Of a stretch of DNA of 64,000 nt, positions 41,547 through 53,612 are shown in pieces. The notes beneath the pieces are model-generated. The model did not search any database. It saw only the letters and a list, made by a program, of their open reading frames with translations, and had not been told where the DNA came from. The position numbers and the translations under genes are program-made. This DNA comes from Kudoa neothunni (taxonomy: Eukaryota; Cnidaria), in assembly GCA_964304625.1 (NCBI GenBank), contig OZ199839.1, positions 8,370,001 to 8,434,000 of the forward strand, written 5' to 3'. The number at the start of each line of letters is the position of its first letter. Positions within the stretch are counted from its first letter, which is position 1.

Positions 41547-43059
41547 TTACCACCAATTACTAACAGAAAAACTAACACTTAATGATTCCACATAATGCCA
41601 CCAAGAGTGAGGTATATACAGAATATCACCCTGTTCCACAATGCATTCCAAATAGTTTATATTTTTGAAGAGTGGGTATTTTTCGGTGTTGGGATTGACA
41701 ACATCAACCTGCATGAATTCAAATAGAAATTATATTGATGGGAGTCCTCATTAAAAATACTTGACTTGTGTTGTGAAATTGATAATGATCGTGAGGATAC
41801 ATTTGTTGATTGTATTCAGGACTTACCAGATGGAAATATTTTGATCCAACGATCTGACAGAACACATTGTCGTAGGCATCAGTGTGAGAAGGGGAAACGG
41901 TGTGGGAGGGTCCAACCCAAAAATTCTGAATCACCTTATTGTTATTATTCTCTATCCAACAGTAGTCGGGGATACTAAAACCAAACAACTCAGCTATTGC
42001 ACCACACATCATCGTACAATATCTCGTTAGCCAATTCAGGGATCTGCTGAAATAGATTGTGTTGGGCCAGATAATAGGTAGTGGATGTGTTGGTACAGCA
42101 ACGAAAAAAATCTTGGATAGTCATAAATTTCTGCCACCATTCTCCATCAGTATAACTACTACCAACTTCAACCGGCACAGTTCGATGAGCGAACCTCCTA
42201 CATTACGAATAACAGTATCAGACAGTTGTCTTTTGTTTCCACATCGAACCACACTAATAAATACTCCTACCTCATCCACACATCAAAATTCCACAATTTA
42301 TCTTTCACAGCAGGCCATTCATTCATATAGCCTTTGATTAGAACCGGTTTCTTTTGATAATATTCCCTCAAAAATGTGTCCAATCCAAGCTTTTCCTTGG
42401 TATCTACTGGATATTTAATAGAATATTTGGTGTTCGGGGATCGGTTTGAATTCACAGCCATTTCTGAATTAGAATCTACATCAATATCAGCACCAAAAAA
42501 TTAATCAGTCTTATTGCCATAATAGTATACTTGGATCAGTTGACAATGAGTCAATGTCCATCAACAAACTGTTCACATAAGAGGCACAAATTGTTAACAA
42601 ATTCGCCCCTCTGTTACCATCCCCACATATATTAGAAATGGGCGCACCCAATAAAAGACCGTAATCCAATGTGAGTAAAGAGTTTTTTAGTGAATCCGTT
42701 TTTAAGTGTACATAACTTTTTAACAACGATATCCATGAATATAATTGACGAAAATGAATGTCAACAGTTTTCCATTCGTAACTGTTGAATATCTCATCCA
42801 ATAAGTATAATATTGTAGTGAGTGCTTTCAAAATTTTATCACTCCATTCAACATTATTTAAGTCCGCTTGATGGTCAATCCAATAAACACATTTCGAATA
42901 CAGACGCTCTATTAGATTTAGACAAATTTGTTCGGTTTGACGTATATTTTTTGGAATTATTGTTAGATGCGCCCATTTTTCGTGTGATATTATAATGTTT
43001 TCCGAGAAAAAAATGTCTACCATAAGAAAAAATAATAAAAAATATGGTTGCGTGCGCAT
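41547..43059 (-). CDS. KDM8: JmjC-domain 2-oxoglutarate oxygenase, KDM8/JMJD5 family
   Basis: Five exons: 43059-42531, 42463-42271, 42197-42018, 41974-41761, 41708-41547 (1278 nt, 425 aa, in frame; human about 416). JMJD5 is a nuclear Fe(II)/2OG-dependent oxygenase (arginyl hydroxylation; a histone-directed role is disputed). The N-terminal ~175 residues form the helical region. Family blocks: KPVLIKGYMNEWPAV, RTVPVEVGSSYTDGEW, YYLAQHNLFQQIPEL, SIPDYC-type FIPDYCW, then SPSHTDAYDN with iron ligands His331 and Asp333, GSKYFHLVSP with 2OG-contact Lys346, YPHD...HNTSQVDV, and the distal His410 in WWHYV. It ends VSFSVSNWW. All catalytic residues are present. It starts 73 bp from the divergent V-ATPase e gene. 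Confidence 0.95.
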
Positions 43060-43132
43060 GCCACTACTCCCTAAAGTTAAGTTAAGTTAGGTTACAGTTA
43101 CAGTTACAGTTAAGTTAGAATTTGTGAGTTAA
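43060..43132. promoter_or_regulatory. Shared divergent promoter, KDM8 / V-ATPase e
   Basis: Only 73 bp separate the two start codons, so both promoters and 5' UTRs must lie here. The segment holds a short tandem repeat of GTTACA flanked by GTTAAGTTA copies (43078-43119). No TATA box is evident. The role as a bidirectional promoter is inferred from spacing. Confidence 0.7.
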
Positions 43133-43493
43133 ATGAATGCTAGTTGGATAATTCTTATAGCGGTCACTGTGTGTTGGCTGTTGCTAACTTTTGTGGTACC
43201 ATTTTTCGTATGGACAAGGACACAAATGTAATTTAGCCCATGGTTTGTGTTATAAGCGGAATTTGATAATATTTGATATTTTATCGGTAGGATGATACGA
43301 GTATCTATTGCGATGACCGCTACTTGTATCTATTTGTCGTAATTTTTTTTCTTTTATCGATCTGAATTCATTACTATAAAATCACATTTGTTGTAGATGG
43401 CTATGTATGTATTGCTTCCAGCTGAACCCCCTAGTTGGACCCCAGATGAAACCGAACCTGATACTCAACTTGATCCCTATTTGGAGAAATTGA
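43133..43493 (+). CDS. ATP6V0E1: V-type proton ATPase subunit e
   Basis: Three exons: 43133-43227, 43291-43338, 43397-43493 (240 nt, 79 aa, in frame; human 81 aa). It is a small two-helix subunit of the membrane Vo sector. The first helix follows MNASW. The second begins around RVSIAMTATCIYLSW and leads into the family signature QLNPLVGPQMK, matching QLNPLFGPQLK in animals. The C-terminal tail ends in WRN. The phase of the last acceptor (43396) was fixed by this signature; read in another frame the exon is also open, which hides the gene from simple ORF calling. Confidence 0.92.
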
Positions 43494-44987
43494 TGCGTCA
43501 TTGAACGATTTTTTATTCGTTTATAATGCCAAAGTTTGGGGATTTTTAATGGATAAAATTTTTATTGGCATACTGTTTGAACCTATTTTTATATGATATC
43601 AATGTGGTTGTTTCTATAAGCCGTCATTGTATCGTGAGCAACGGATTGCGCGCATTTGATGTCATCTCTTTTAATTCTCTATCTAAATTTGTAGTTTTTA
43701 TTTTATTATAATTAGTAGATGATGCATTAATGTGAATATTTCCATATTTCCAATTTTTTAATTTCATATTGATTAATAAATGAACAAATGAACATAAGGG
43801 GGAAATTTTACAAAAATTTTTGCCTGATTTTATCATCTTAGACGTAAATAGGCCGAATTGGTGGAAAAATATAATTGCGGCATAAAAATATGGTAGGCAC
43901 TTCATTTTATACATGCTAGACTTTAGATTGTTTAAAAACTTTTTATATTGCAGTTTAGGAGTTTAAAAGTGTTTTCACAAAAATACTTATAAAAATTCGA
44001 CGTTTTAATCAAAATTAATAAATTTCAAATAGTTAAAGTGAGAAATAATAATATCACGTGATCGATGGATTTTACACATTTACCTTGATTATCTGTTGAT
44101 TCATTTACCTATTCGAAAAACGATTAGGAAAGGAAGGTGGCAACAATTAATGGAATATAGTTACAATTATGGAAGAGAAATAGAAAATAATAAAATATTT
44201 TAAACATAAATTTCGAATAATACAAATTTGAATGAAATTTTATGTAGGATAGAGCAAATAATTTCTATTCTTGGAGGAAGGCCGGAATACAATAAAATAT
44301 AATGGATCGAACATTGATAATGAATAGAACGCTTATTGTTTGATAAAAGCTAGAAAATGAATATCCTGCTTCTGATATCATAAATAACAAAATGAGACCT
44401 ATGGTTGGCTTAATGGCATTAAATACCAATTTAATTGAAGAAAAATTAATCTTCATGACATAGTTTTAGATGAGGTTTTCAAAGCTGTTGAAAATCCAAA
44501 AAGAATTTCCAAGTGATTCTTAAGTTGTTTCGTGCTTAATGTTCATTTAAAATTTAAATGAACAAGAAGAAATATTTCACCTCAATGGCGCTCTTTTTTG
44601 ATAATTTCATTCAAAATAATTTTAAAATATATTGTTCCATGTGAAACTTGAGATTATAATTTTTTGGGATTCCTTTTATTGTTTAGAACGATCCATATCC
44701 GCAATATGTCCTCAAAGTTACCTCACACTAATACACCAAAATTTACTGAATTTACACTCTAAGAAGGACCGGTTTGGAATAATAATTCACAGCTTAATAA
44801 ATCGTGTGATATTTAAAAAAGCGTTGGTTAACTAAGCCTTTTCTCATTATATTTTAACAAAAAGTAATAGTAATAATAAAAAAACAAAAGGTCAAATCAT
44901 GATTTTATCATTAGAAACAATCGTTTCTAACAACTAAATGTATTATTTATATTGGTAAATTGACGAAAACTAGTATGACACATTAGT
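43494..44987. other. No gene found
   Basis: Short ORFs on both strands without recognisable motifs; AT-rich. Confidence 0.5.
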
Positions 44988-44991
44988 TTAA

Positions 44992-46076
44992 CCCTCTAAT
45001 GTACTAAAATTCAACTGCATTCCGACGAATTTTGGAGTAACAAATTACTCCCTATTTTTATTATTCCATTCGAAACATAAATAATATTTAATTTCAGAAA
45101 ATACATATAGGTAAAATTATAAAGCTATATTCAGCTGTAAAACAACTAACATCTGAAGTAGTAATCCTACGAAGATTGTATTCGTTATAATCAGCCCTGA
45201 CAATTTTCGATTAAATCTTGATGTTTGAGTAGATTTCACACGAATTTCATGCATGAATAGTTGAATTATTATTTTCGCAACAAAATAAAATATTTAATGA
45301 GAATAAGATTTTCAAACACTCGGAATGAATTTTGCGACAATGTTTGATTGGGTACATTTGAAACAAAAAGTGGTTTTCTCATCAATTTTCCGTAAACAAA
45401 ATTCACACCTTGAGAATCTTGTTTGTGAATTTTGTTTTCTGGGTTCTAGAGGAATAGATAAAGAAGAACTCTTAGGATTTTTGATTTTACGGATATTTCT
45501 CTCCATCAATGATTCATATAGTAACTTTTCCAGGCTATATTATCACCAGAATTTTTTTATATACGGAGAACGCATTTTCAAGTTAACATATCCACCAAAT
45601 GGAAGAACATCACCATTCGTCATGTTTACTCATTGAGAATCGACCCGAACTCTCAAACTTTTCAATATCGTAAGATTCTTCCGACATATCGGTTTTAAAT
45701 TATTCATAATCACTTTTAAAGAATTTTATTCGTCATTTTAACTATTATCGGTGAAATCCATCTCCATTACCACAAAGATAAAATTAAAAACTGAAGTCAC
45801 GCGACAGTTAGGAGAGGTAATAACTGTACAACTTTGAATCTACTCATCGAATAAACCCAATATTTGATTTATTTAATAATAATGATTATTTTAACTATCA
45901 ATCAGTGTGAAAAGGAACTGGGACGATCTTTTAACCCAAGGATTCATTACACCCCAATTTTTAGGGTGAAAACTTGTTATAATTTACCTGATTTTACATT
46001 TTTAGTCATAATATTTTAAAATCATGTTAGATAACTTTTTGTTAGAGTAAAAATTCACACCAAATTCATTAGAGGG
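44992..46076 (-). mobile_element. piggyBac deletion derivative (about 1.1 kb)
   Basis: TTAA flanks (44988-44991, 46077-46080) with the perfect inverted end CCCTCTAATG. A palindrome GGAGTAACAAATTACTCC lies at 45034-45051. Only the 3' part of a transposase is left on the minus strand (about 45312-45580): a basic stretch followed by the zinc domain CEFCLRKIDEKTTFCFKC. The catalytic domain is absent, so it is an internally deleted, non-autonomous copy. Confidence 0.85.
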
Positions 46077-46451
46077 TTAATAATACTATTTAACAAGTTC
46101 TAATGAGTAGGCATTAAGGAGCAGAATACCGACTATACAACCATATCCATGAAATCGGTGAAAATAAATAACATCGCTAAAAGCAATGATGTTAGTTTAA
46201 TCATTCAGGTTTTATTGGCTCTCAGATTGCGCATCGGTCTCCATGATTTCACTTAGACTCGTCATCATTCTCATCAACGAGCAACCCATTTCGTTTCAAC
46301 GTGTAACGAGATTGCACGACCTTCGTTAAGATATTCAACGTAATGGATCGGAAAGCGAAGGCATGATTAGGACGCAAAGATATGTCTGTGTGAGAAAACA
46401 ACACGTGTTATAAGAGTCGAGGCTTTTCCACTCGAAATCGATGAATTTGAA

Positions 46452-46661
46452 TTGTTCTCATGCTCTATGGTGTTTTTTGTTTATTTTTTCTCTTCAACAG
46501 AAACTATTGGTGGCGTATTTTCCTACTACTATGTATGGAATAAAGTACGTAATCCCTCGACGGAGGGCGCCTACTCTCTTTCGTTATACTTCGCGACATG
46601 CTTACTGATATATATTCCCTCGATAATCTACATTCTAATGATATTTGTTATTTATTATTAA
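46452..46661 (+). CDS. Possible 3' exon of a small membrane protein
   Basis: A strong polypyrimidine-CAG acceptor at 46500 precedes an open stretch to 46661 with codon use less AT-biased than its surroundings. It encodes TIGGVFSYYYVWNKV, a polar loop, and a hydrophobic helix containing LIYIPSIIYIL. The spacing of IG to the Pro in the second helix resembles DUF872/TMEM230-type proteins, but the C-terminal tail is missing and I could not place the upstream exons. It could also be antisense to a minus-strand gene. Confidence 0.3.
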   Translation: MFSCSMVFFVYFFSSTETIGGVFSYYYVWNKVRNPSTEGAYSLSLYFATCLLIYIPSIIYILMIFVIYY

Positions 46662-46755
46662 TTCAAAACGGACTTAATGGATTTTTTCCAGCAGGTTTAT
46701 CTCCTTTATAGATCAAAAAATTGCACACGTGAAAACCTAATACAGACACAGTATA

Positions 46756-49700
46756 CAGTATTTCATGACCTAAATGCAAATGCGCCGGATCAAAATGCAA
46801 CTTTTTAAACAAACGATTTATTTATTTTTAGATTTAATTTTTATCAAATTAAGATATTTTTTGATAATATTCTACTAGGTGAGTTATGGTAGAGTGAATA
46901 ATTTTTCGAATTCTATACAAGTGATTAACGAATTGCATCAAATAAATTTTTTCACTCATAGAGTTTATTCATATTTATTTAAAATACATAAAGAAATTAA
47001 TTTCTTATTCATTTCTGTCAAAGATTTAATCACAGTGCCACATTTTTAATATTTACGCTTCTCAAAAATGTACCGTTTCAATGTAAGATTTTACTGTTTC
47101 TTTAATTACCACTTTTAAATTTGTAATCTTATTGACATGTATACACAAAAATGAAATATTAATTGACACCAATTTAAACTTCATGTTTTTAACACAACGT
47201 AAAATTAATTATAATTATTAATCTCTTCCGAACTAATACATGCTGCGAAATATGATTCCGCATGGTTCGCATAATTTTGTAGTTGACCACTAGAAACTCC
47301 ATCTTCGCTGGCCATAATTGCGTTGATTAATTCCTCCTGATTTAGATAGTCCCTTGTTTCTTACAGTGGATTTAACCCTTTGTGGCACGCGCTAAAACTT
47401 CACGTAATCGCACGCATGGGGTCCAATGGAACCCGTTCAGAAAAGTAAGCAAATTAAAGCACACACATAAATTATTTATTTTTAAGGCAGTTATTACAAA
47501 TAATGTTTGAATGTTGTTTTCAAACATAATTTGAGCATACATTTCAGGTCGTTTGGCGAACGCATGTATAACAACTTTTTTATTTGTTGAATGCGATATT
47601 TTCCTCTAAAATATCATTTTTTGGAATATCTATAATAAATTTATTTTGAATTAATCATATTTGTTGCTTTTCTTTTCAATTTGCGGTTGTAACAGTTGCA
47701 TCGCTAAAGTCTTAAGTCTTAAGGAAATCCATCCGTCGAACGTTTACATTATTTTGGAGACCATATATAATGCATAAATTAATAGAAACTATATCTAATA
47801 AAGTGTTAAAAATAACAGCTGGCCATCTTTAGTTTTTTTATAACTGGAATAACTGGCACACATTTGATCTATCGTGTCAACTCCTCCTTTAATGGAGTTG
47901 TAAAATTTAATCATCTCAGGAAGTTTTTTTGGATGCTTTGTATCGATAATGGACTTGCGATGACATGAACTTAGAATAAATACTGATTTATTCTTTTTAG
48001 GTACATAGGATAATAATGTAAGATTTTTTGTGAATGAAAATTTTGATGTAAATTGCTCTCGTGTTCTTGAAGGCAAATGAGTGGAGGGGATTTCTTTTTT
48101 ATTCTTTCTTATAGTTCCAACCGCAGTCACGCTATAGTTTAACAATTCTTCAAAAAGTGAGACAGAATGAACCAATTGTCAAAAGTAATATTTCTCCCAG
48201 ATAGTAACACTGGTTTTCCAAGACGCATTACTAAACGCTGTGGAGAATTATCAACTTTATATACACTACCACATTGAGCTCCAAGATATACTTCAAGATT
48301 TAGTGTATAATATGTGTTAGAGTCACATATATTAAATATCTTGATGTCATATTTGGAAGGCTTAGATGGGTTGTGTTGTTTGAAAATACATCGTCCTCTA
48401 AACGGCCTCGGCATTTCATCAATAGTCAGATACTCTGTGGGGCTGTAATATTTCATAAATTTTGAGTTGATATAATTGAAAATATCTCTTGTTTTTGAAA
48501 ATCTATTTTGGCTTGAGTGCACTGATTCAGTAGAATTATCGTTATAAGCGTAGGCATCTTTTTAAATTTATTACTGCTGAATTCCTTTCTGCAAATGGCG
48601 AAACCAAAATTATCAGCAACCCAAAGTTCCTGCATATCTGTTAGATTCGCCTTTTTTACACCTAAAAATAGTGTAGACCAATGAATGCCTTTATTCACAC
48701 AAAACGAATTCAACGCAATCCCGTAAGCGTGTGAAATTTGACTGTATCTTTTTCGGATGATTATTTGTAAAGATCAATATTCGATGTAGTATATCATCAG
48801 TAAAGAAATGACTCCAAATTTGAGACTCTGTGTATACATCATCAGGGATTTTTATTTGATGTTTCTCCATAATCATATCATGCTTTGTTTTCTTTGAAAA
48901 TAGCCCCACAGGCTTCTGGCACCAATCAAACTTAATAGTATGTGACTTTGGATTCAAAATAGACGAAGGGTTATCTTTATGTTCGTCTGTGTCACTTTAT
49001 GACACTTCGGAACTATTACTCTCGCATTCATCATCAAAAAACATGTTACAGTCAAAGTCTGAGTTATATGAATCTGAATCTTCCGAATCAGATTCATCGC
49101 TATGGTAGTTGCAAAATCAGTTTTGGCTCATCGAATTATAATATGTTATAGAATAGCCAAAAATATTTGAATAATTGTGATATATAGGTAGCAGTTATTG
49201 TAGAACACGAGCTAACGCTCGAAAAATATCACTTCTGGTTAATTTGATGGAAGAACTCCTCAATAGGATTGAGGAACGGAGAGTATGGTGGAAGAAATAA
49301 TAACGTATGGTTTGTGGATTGAATTTGATTCCTTACTAGATCCGTTTTGTGGAATCTCACATTGTCCATTATTAATAAGGCGTTATCAACTCCATTGCAG
49401 CTTAAGTTGGAAAATAGTTTATCTATGAAAATAGAAAAAACTTGCTGGTTGACAGTTCCATTTTCTACGTGGAAAAGTCCACGCCCGTTCCTGACATGTT
49501 GCCGCGATTAAAGTAATATTTTTAGAGCGGATGCTTTTCACTTTCAGATTCGCTCTTGATCCTGAAAGTGCTCATCCAAACGTTCTTCTCATTGACAAAG
49601 AAAAGCCCGACTCATCTATATAGATGACAGTAGAATGACGAGGTTTCAATTCAAGATATTATAGCACGTATTTATTCATTTTAAGCAATTTTTTAAAATG

Positions 49701-50224
49701 ATAATAAATCTTTTTCTCGTTTCAATACAATCCTGAGAATTTCTTCCCAGGAGTACAGTGGAAATTTTTTTTAAGTTATAATGGAAATCTTTCGAACAAT
49801 TCGCAATCGTTTGACGAAATATTAATACTAAAATATTCTAGAACTTTTTCGGTAATAGAATTTAACGTAATGGTACAATCCTCCTCCACAAAGTTTGCAG
49901 GTGTATAATGTATGGGTTTCAGTCAATTTTGAACGCCTGTCACCCCTTTCTTTTTTGGTGCACTTAATTCCGTATTCATCGATTTTTGCTTCAAAATGCG
50001 CCCAATGGTTGATTTATGTACACCCATTTTCTCGGCAATGTATTCGTTAGAGTATCGATCCTAGAAATAATTTGAAATTATACGAAAGAGGTTATGAACT
50101 TCGGCTAGTGAAACTGCCATTTGTTTCATATCATCACTTAAGATAACATATTTCCTTTTTTGGACATTATTGCATGGGGTTGCATTTTGATCGGATGCAG
50201 TTGCATTTAGGTCTTGAAATACTG
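46756..50224 (-). mobile_element. Tc1/mariner-superfamily transposon, decayed, with a nested insertion
   Basis: TA lies at both ends (46754-46755, 50225-50226). TIRs of about 46 bp start CAGTATTTCATGACCTAAAT (left) and CAGTATTTCAAGACCTAAAT (right, reverse complement). The transposase is on the minus strand at about 49200-50110: an HTH (YIAEKMGVHKSTIGRI), then IDESGFS, LIMDN-like and LNPIEEFFHQI, the three catalytic contexts of the IS630/Tc1 DDE_3 domain. Several stops and frame changes are present. The 3.5-kb length is explained by a piggyBac inserted in the left half. Confidence 0.82.
47386..49130 (-). mobile_element. piggyBac relic nested in the Tc1/mariner element
   Basis: The left end is TTAA (47382-47385) followed by CCCTTTGTGGCACGCG and the palindrome GGGGTCCAATGGAACCC (47418-47434). 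Minus-strand transposase pieces: an acidic N-terminus with Ser-Glu-Asp runs near 49000-49110, TKHDMIMEKHQ (about 48870), YLTIDEMPRPFRGRC (first Asp, about 48420), ITFDNWF (second Asp, about 48190) and SIKGGVDTIDQM (third Asp, about 47890). Frames change between pieces. The right terminal repeat could not be found, so the right limit is approximate and the end may be deleted. Confidence 0.75.
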
Positions 50225-50559
50225 TAAAATATATCCCAGAAGCAAATTTTCTGGCATAGACAGCTTTCGATACCCTTTTTAATCATCTAACACCGGGTAT
50301 TTCTTACGGTAAGATACAATATTCGGCCAAGTTTAAAATTCTCTATACCGACTTCTCAAATTATTATATTTATGGAATATTGGATAAAATAAACGGCCGT
50401 TTCTATTGAAGGAAATTCAACGATGGTTGATCGAAAAACTTTATTCGCGATCTCTCTTTAATTCATTTTCTTCTAAATCTAAAAAAAGTCTTGTGGATGT
50501 GGTATAAAAAATACAAATTGCAGACAGTCAAATTTGTAATACAATGTTTGGGCTTTACA

Positions 50560-51006
50560 GGATTCTCAAAAACAAAACTCTTTTGATTGCTGGTGGTGTA
50601 GATAAGGGAGGAAGAGTTTTTTTGTGGAAACCGAGGAGAGAGATGCTCCAATCTTCAGACGTATTATAATATCTATATTTGAAAAAGATTATCATCCATT
50701 CATTATGATGGATGGTGAGGATAAAACTCACTCACATAATTAAAATTTAATTATGTTCATGAAACTGTAATTCGTGATATGAGCTTGTCTCCATTACTGG
50801 AGTCCACATTAATCAAACTGAAGACATATGGTCCTTTCAAACGAAAATACCAGTCTGTGACTAACAAAAAGAAACAGATGATTTCCCCTTACATAACGGA
50901 TTGGATATGTAAGAGTTACAAAAGTAAAGAGTTTCCGGAAAAACATTGTCTATGTTGTCACATGAAAACATACTTTTCAAACGTGATATCCAGCATCACT
51001 CGATGA
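50560..51006 (+). pseudogene. Possible ISXO2-like transposase fragment
   Basis: Broken plus-strand frames give LIAGGVDKGGRVFLWKPRR near 50575-50635, then a short piece with DYHPFIMMDG, then HETVIRDMSLSPLLEST near 50760-50805. This order resembles the GGVDR-VFL..R, tDgw and H-tVnH...IE blocks of ISXO2-like transposases. No termini found. Low certainty; it could be another decayed element. Confidence 0.3.
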
Positions 51007-51276
51007 TTTATCCCAAACTGCAATTGAGCCATTTTCTCTTTAAGAAGTGTTCATAATGAATGGTTGAGGTAATGATTAATTGGAGACGATTATGTTTAGC
51101 TAGTTAATTTTCTAGGTACCACCTAATGATTAGGCGTGGTTAATCGATTTAATTAACTTTTTCCAACTGTTGTGGAGTCCATCAAACGGGTGATAATATT
51201 ACGACGTCATAACTTTATAGATTGCACCTGGAATTTAGATTCTGAAGTGAAGATATATGATAAAAGCCAACATTAA

Positions 51277-53608
51277 CCCATTGATGGTGTGCGTTCCCTT
51301 TTCGGCACATAGTTGTTCCACGATTTTCTTCTCTCGCTGTGTATCAATTTCTTTATAAATGAAAAATTAAATTTATTGAATCATTTGATTTTATTTTATA
51401 TATAAGCTAAATTACTTAGTGTATTTTTCCATAAGATAGGCTACTATTTAGTCTATTAGGCTCGACTAACACTAATAGAGAAATAAATTAATGATCTGGC
51501 AATAAAATTATTAAAGAGTCAATTCTGCGATAGAAAATATTCATTAATACTTGATTCTATTATTTTTGAATTATAAGGTTACAAAGAATAAAAGACAATG
51601 CCAGATGAAGCATGTGGCGAAAAGGGAACGCAAAATCCAAAATCTTCCACGTGAGGATTTTTAATTATTAAGTTGATTGTTTTCAGATGGTGATAATTCA
51701 CTACAATAAATTATTTGGCGCTGTTATTGAGCTTTGTGATAATGAAAAGATTGTTTCTATATATTTTATTACTCTTCCTCCGGAAAATGTGGATAAATCA
51801 ACCAATGAGGAGGCTAATGTAATACCAAATTCAGTTATGAATACTAATATAACCAATATTCTTGATATTTATGGTGAAATTGAGGTACTAAATGAAGATT
51901 CCCAACCCGCTGATGGTAATGATAGTGAAGATTGTACCTGGAATCCATTCTGCAATGATACAAACAATGGAATTTTTAATGATCATCCTTCGTTGAATAA
52001 TCAGAAAATATATGTGAAGAAGTTTTACTGAATTTTGATAATTATGGATCCTTCGTTTATTTTCAAGAACTTTTAGATAAAAGCATAATATTAATGATTA
52101 TTAAACAAACCGATTTATTTGCTCGACAGAAAAACGACCACACCTTCAATTTAACAATTTAACTGTTAACCAACTCAAGGCTTTTCTGAGCATATTGTTG
52201 ATTTCAGGTTACGGTATGTTACCATGCCAATATATGTATTGGGAAAACAGCATTGATTCAGGAGTAGAAATGCTGAAAAGGACAATGACCTATAAGCAAT
52301 TTAAAAACATTAAAAAGTATCTGCACTTTTATGATAATTCTAAAGTTTACCACGATGATAAAATGTTCAAATTACGACCTCTGATTGAAAAACTCAACAA
52401 AAACTTTAAAAAATTTGGAATATTTACCAAGAATATTCCTATCGATGAGCAGATGGTACCCTATACAGGCTATCACTCTTGTAAGATGTACATGAAAGGT
52501 AGACCCGTTTGCTTTGGCTTTAAAAAATGAATAATGGCATCTTCAAACGGATATATTTATAGTTTTTCTATTTACTCCGGTAAGTCAGAAACGTATGATA
52601 AACAATTGGGACTTGATGGGAGTGTGGTTCAAAATTTTGTTAATGATTTTGATCTAAAAGAAATAAGCGATGTGAAACTATTCTTCGATAATTTCTTTTC
52701 ATCATTCAAATTATTTGATAAATTATCAAAAAACATTTAAGCAACTGGAACAATCCGTGATAATAGAATTTCTAAATGTCTTATAACGCGGAAACGCTTG
52801 ATTGAAAAAAACTCCGAGACACACGTGAACATTCTGTTACTAAATCGTCGAATATTTTATTATCACATTGGAATGATACAAAACCTGTACTTGTTATGTC
52901 CAGTTGCTTTGGTCCATATCCAACTAATAAAGTCAAAATGAATTGTAAATTGAAAAAAACTTACCGCACAATTGATCAACCCCTTAAAGTATACATGTAC
53001 AATAGACATATGGGGGAGTAGATATTGCGGATAGCTCAATAGCTTGCTATCGGATAAAATTTAGATCCAAAAAGTGGTATTGGCCACTTTTTACCAATAT
53101 GTTATCCATGGCTGTGATGAATTCTTGGAGGCTATCATATCATATATGGGAAGTTCATCAAAGTTTGATTTGCTAACCCATATTCGTACAATCGTAGCCA
53201 ATTTAATAACCAGCATAAAAGAAAATATTCCGATTGGTCGAAGGTGTCTTCTTAGAAGACGAAAAATGCGTCCATGTGTCAAAAACCATGCATTAAATCT
53301 TCCTCAGATAAAAAAAGAAAGAAATGCGCCATTTACCGGAAAACAACAATCCATTATTGGAAGAACTGTAATGTTTATTTGCATATAAAATGCTCAAAAT
53401 TCAAAAATTTGTTTTTATTTGAACGCGCATCTCGGCCAGCTCTATTAGGATTTTGCACGCCAAAAGTTTTGCGTTCCCTTTTGGGCACTTTTGTAAAATC
53501 TATTTTTCTTTGCGTAAAGAAATTATCTTAAAATTTTATTTCATAAAGTGCAATAAAAATTATTTTTTTATGTTTTTGTATAATTTGAAAAATAGAACCC
53601 TTAATGGG
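51277..53608 (+). mobile_element. piggyBac-family transposon, decayed
   Basis: Left TTAA (51273-51276) followed by CCCATTGATGG. The right end CCTTAATGGG is followed by CTAA, a one-base change from TTAA. GCGTTCCCTTTTCGGCAC near the left end recurs as GCGTTCCCTTTTGGGCAC near 53470. Plus-strand transposase pieces: an acidic N-terminus (51687-52031), YKQFKNIKKYLHFYDN and IDEQMVPYTGYHS with the first Asp (52195-52530), FFDNFFSS (second Asp, about 52685), GVDIADSSIACY (third Asp, about 53020) and a Cys-rich tail (about 53275-53400). At least four frame changes or stops. Confidence 0.78.
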
Positions 53609-53612
53609 CTAA

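Noticed and set aside
43381-43504. Open frame starting MAMYVLLPAEPPSWTPDE in the last V-ATPase e exon
   Set aside because: The alternative frame gives the family signature QLNPLVGPQ and joins in phase with the preceding exons, so this open frame is a shadow.
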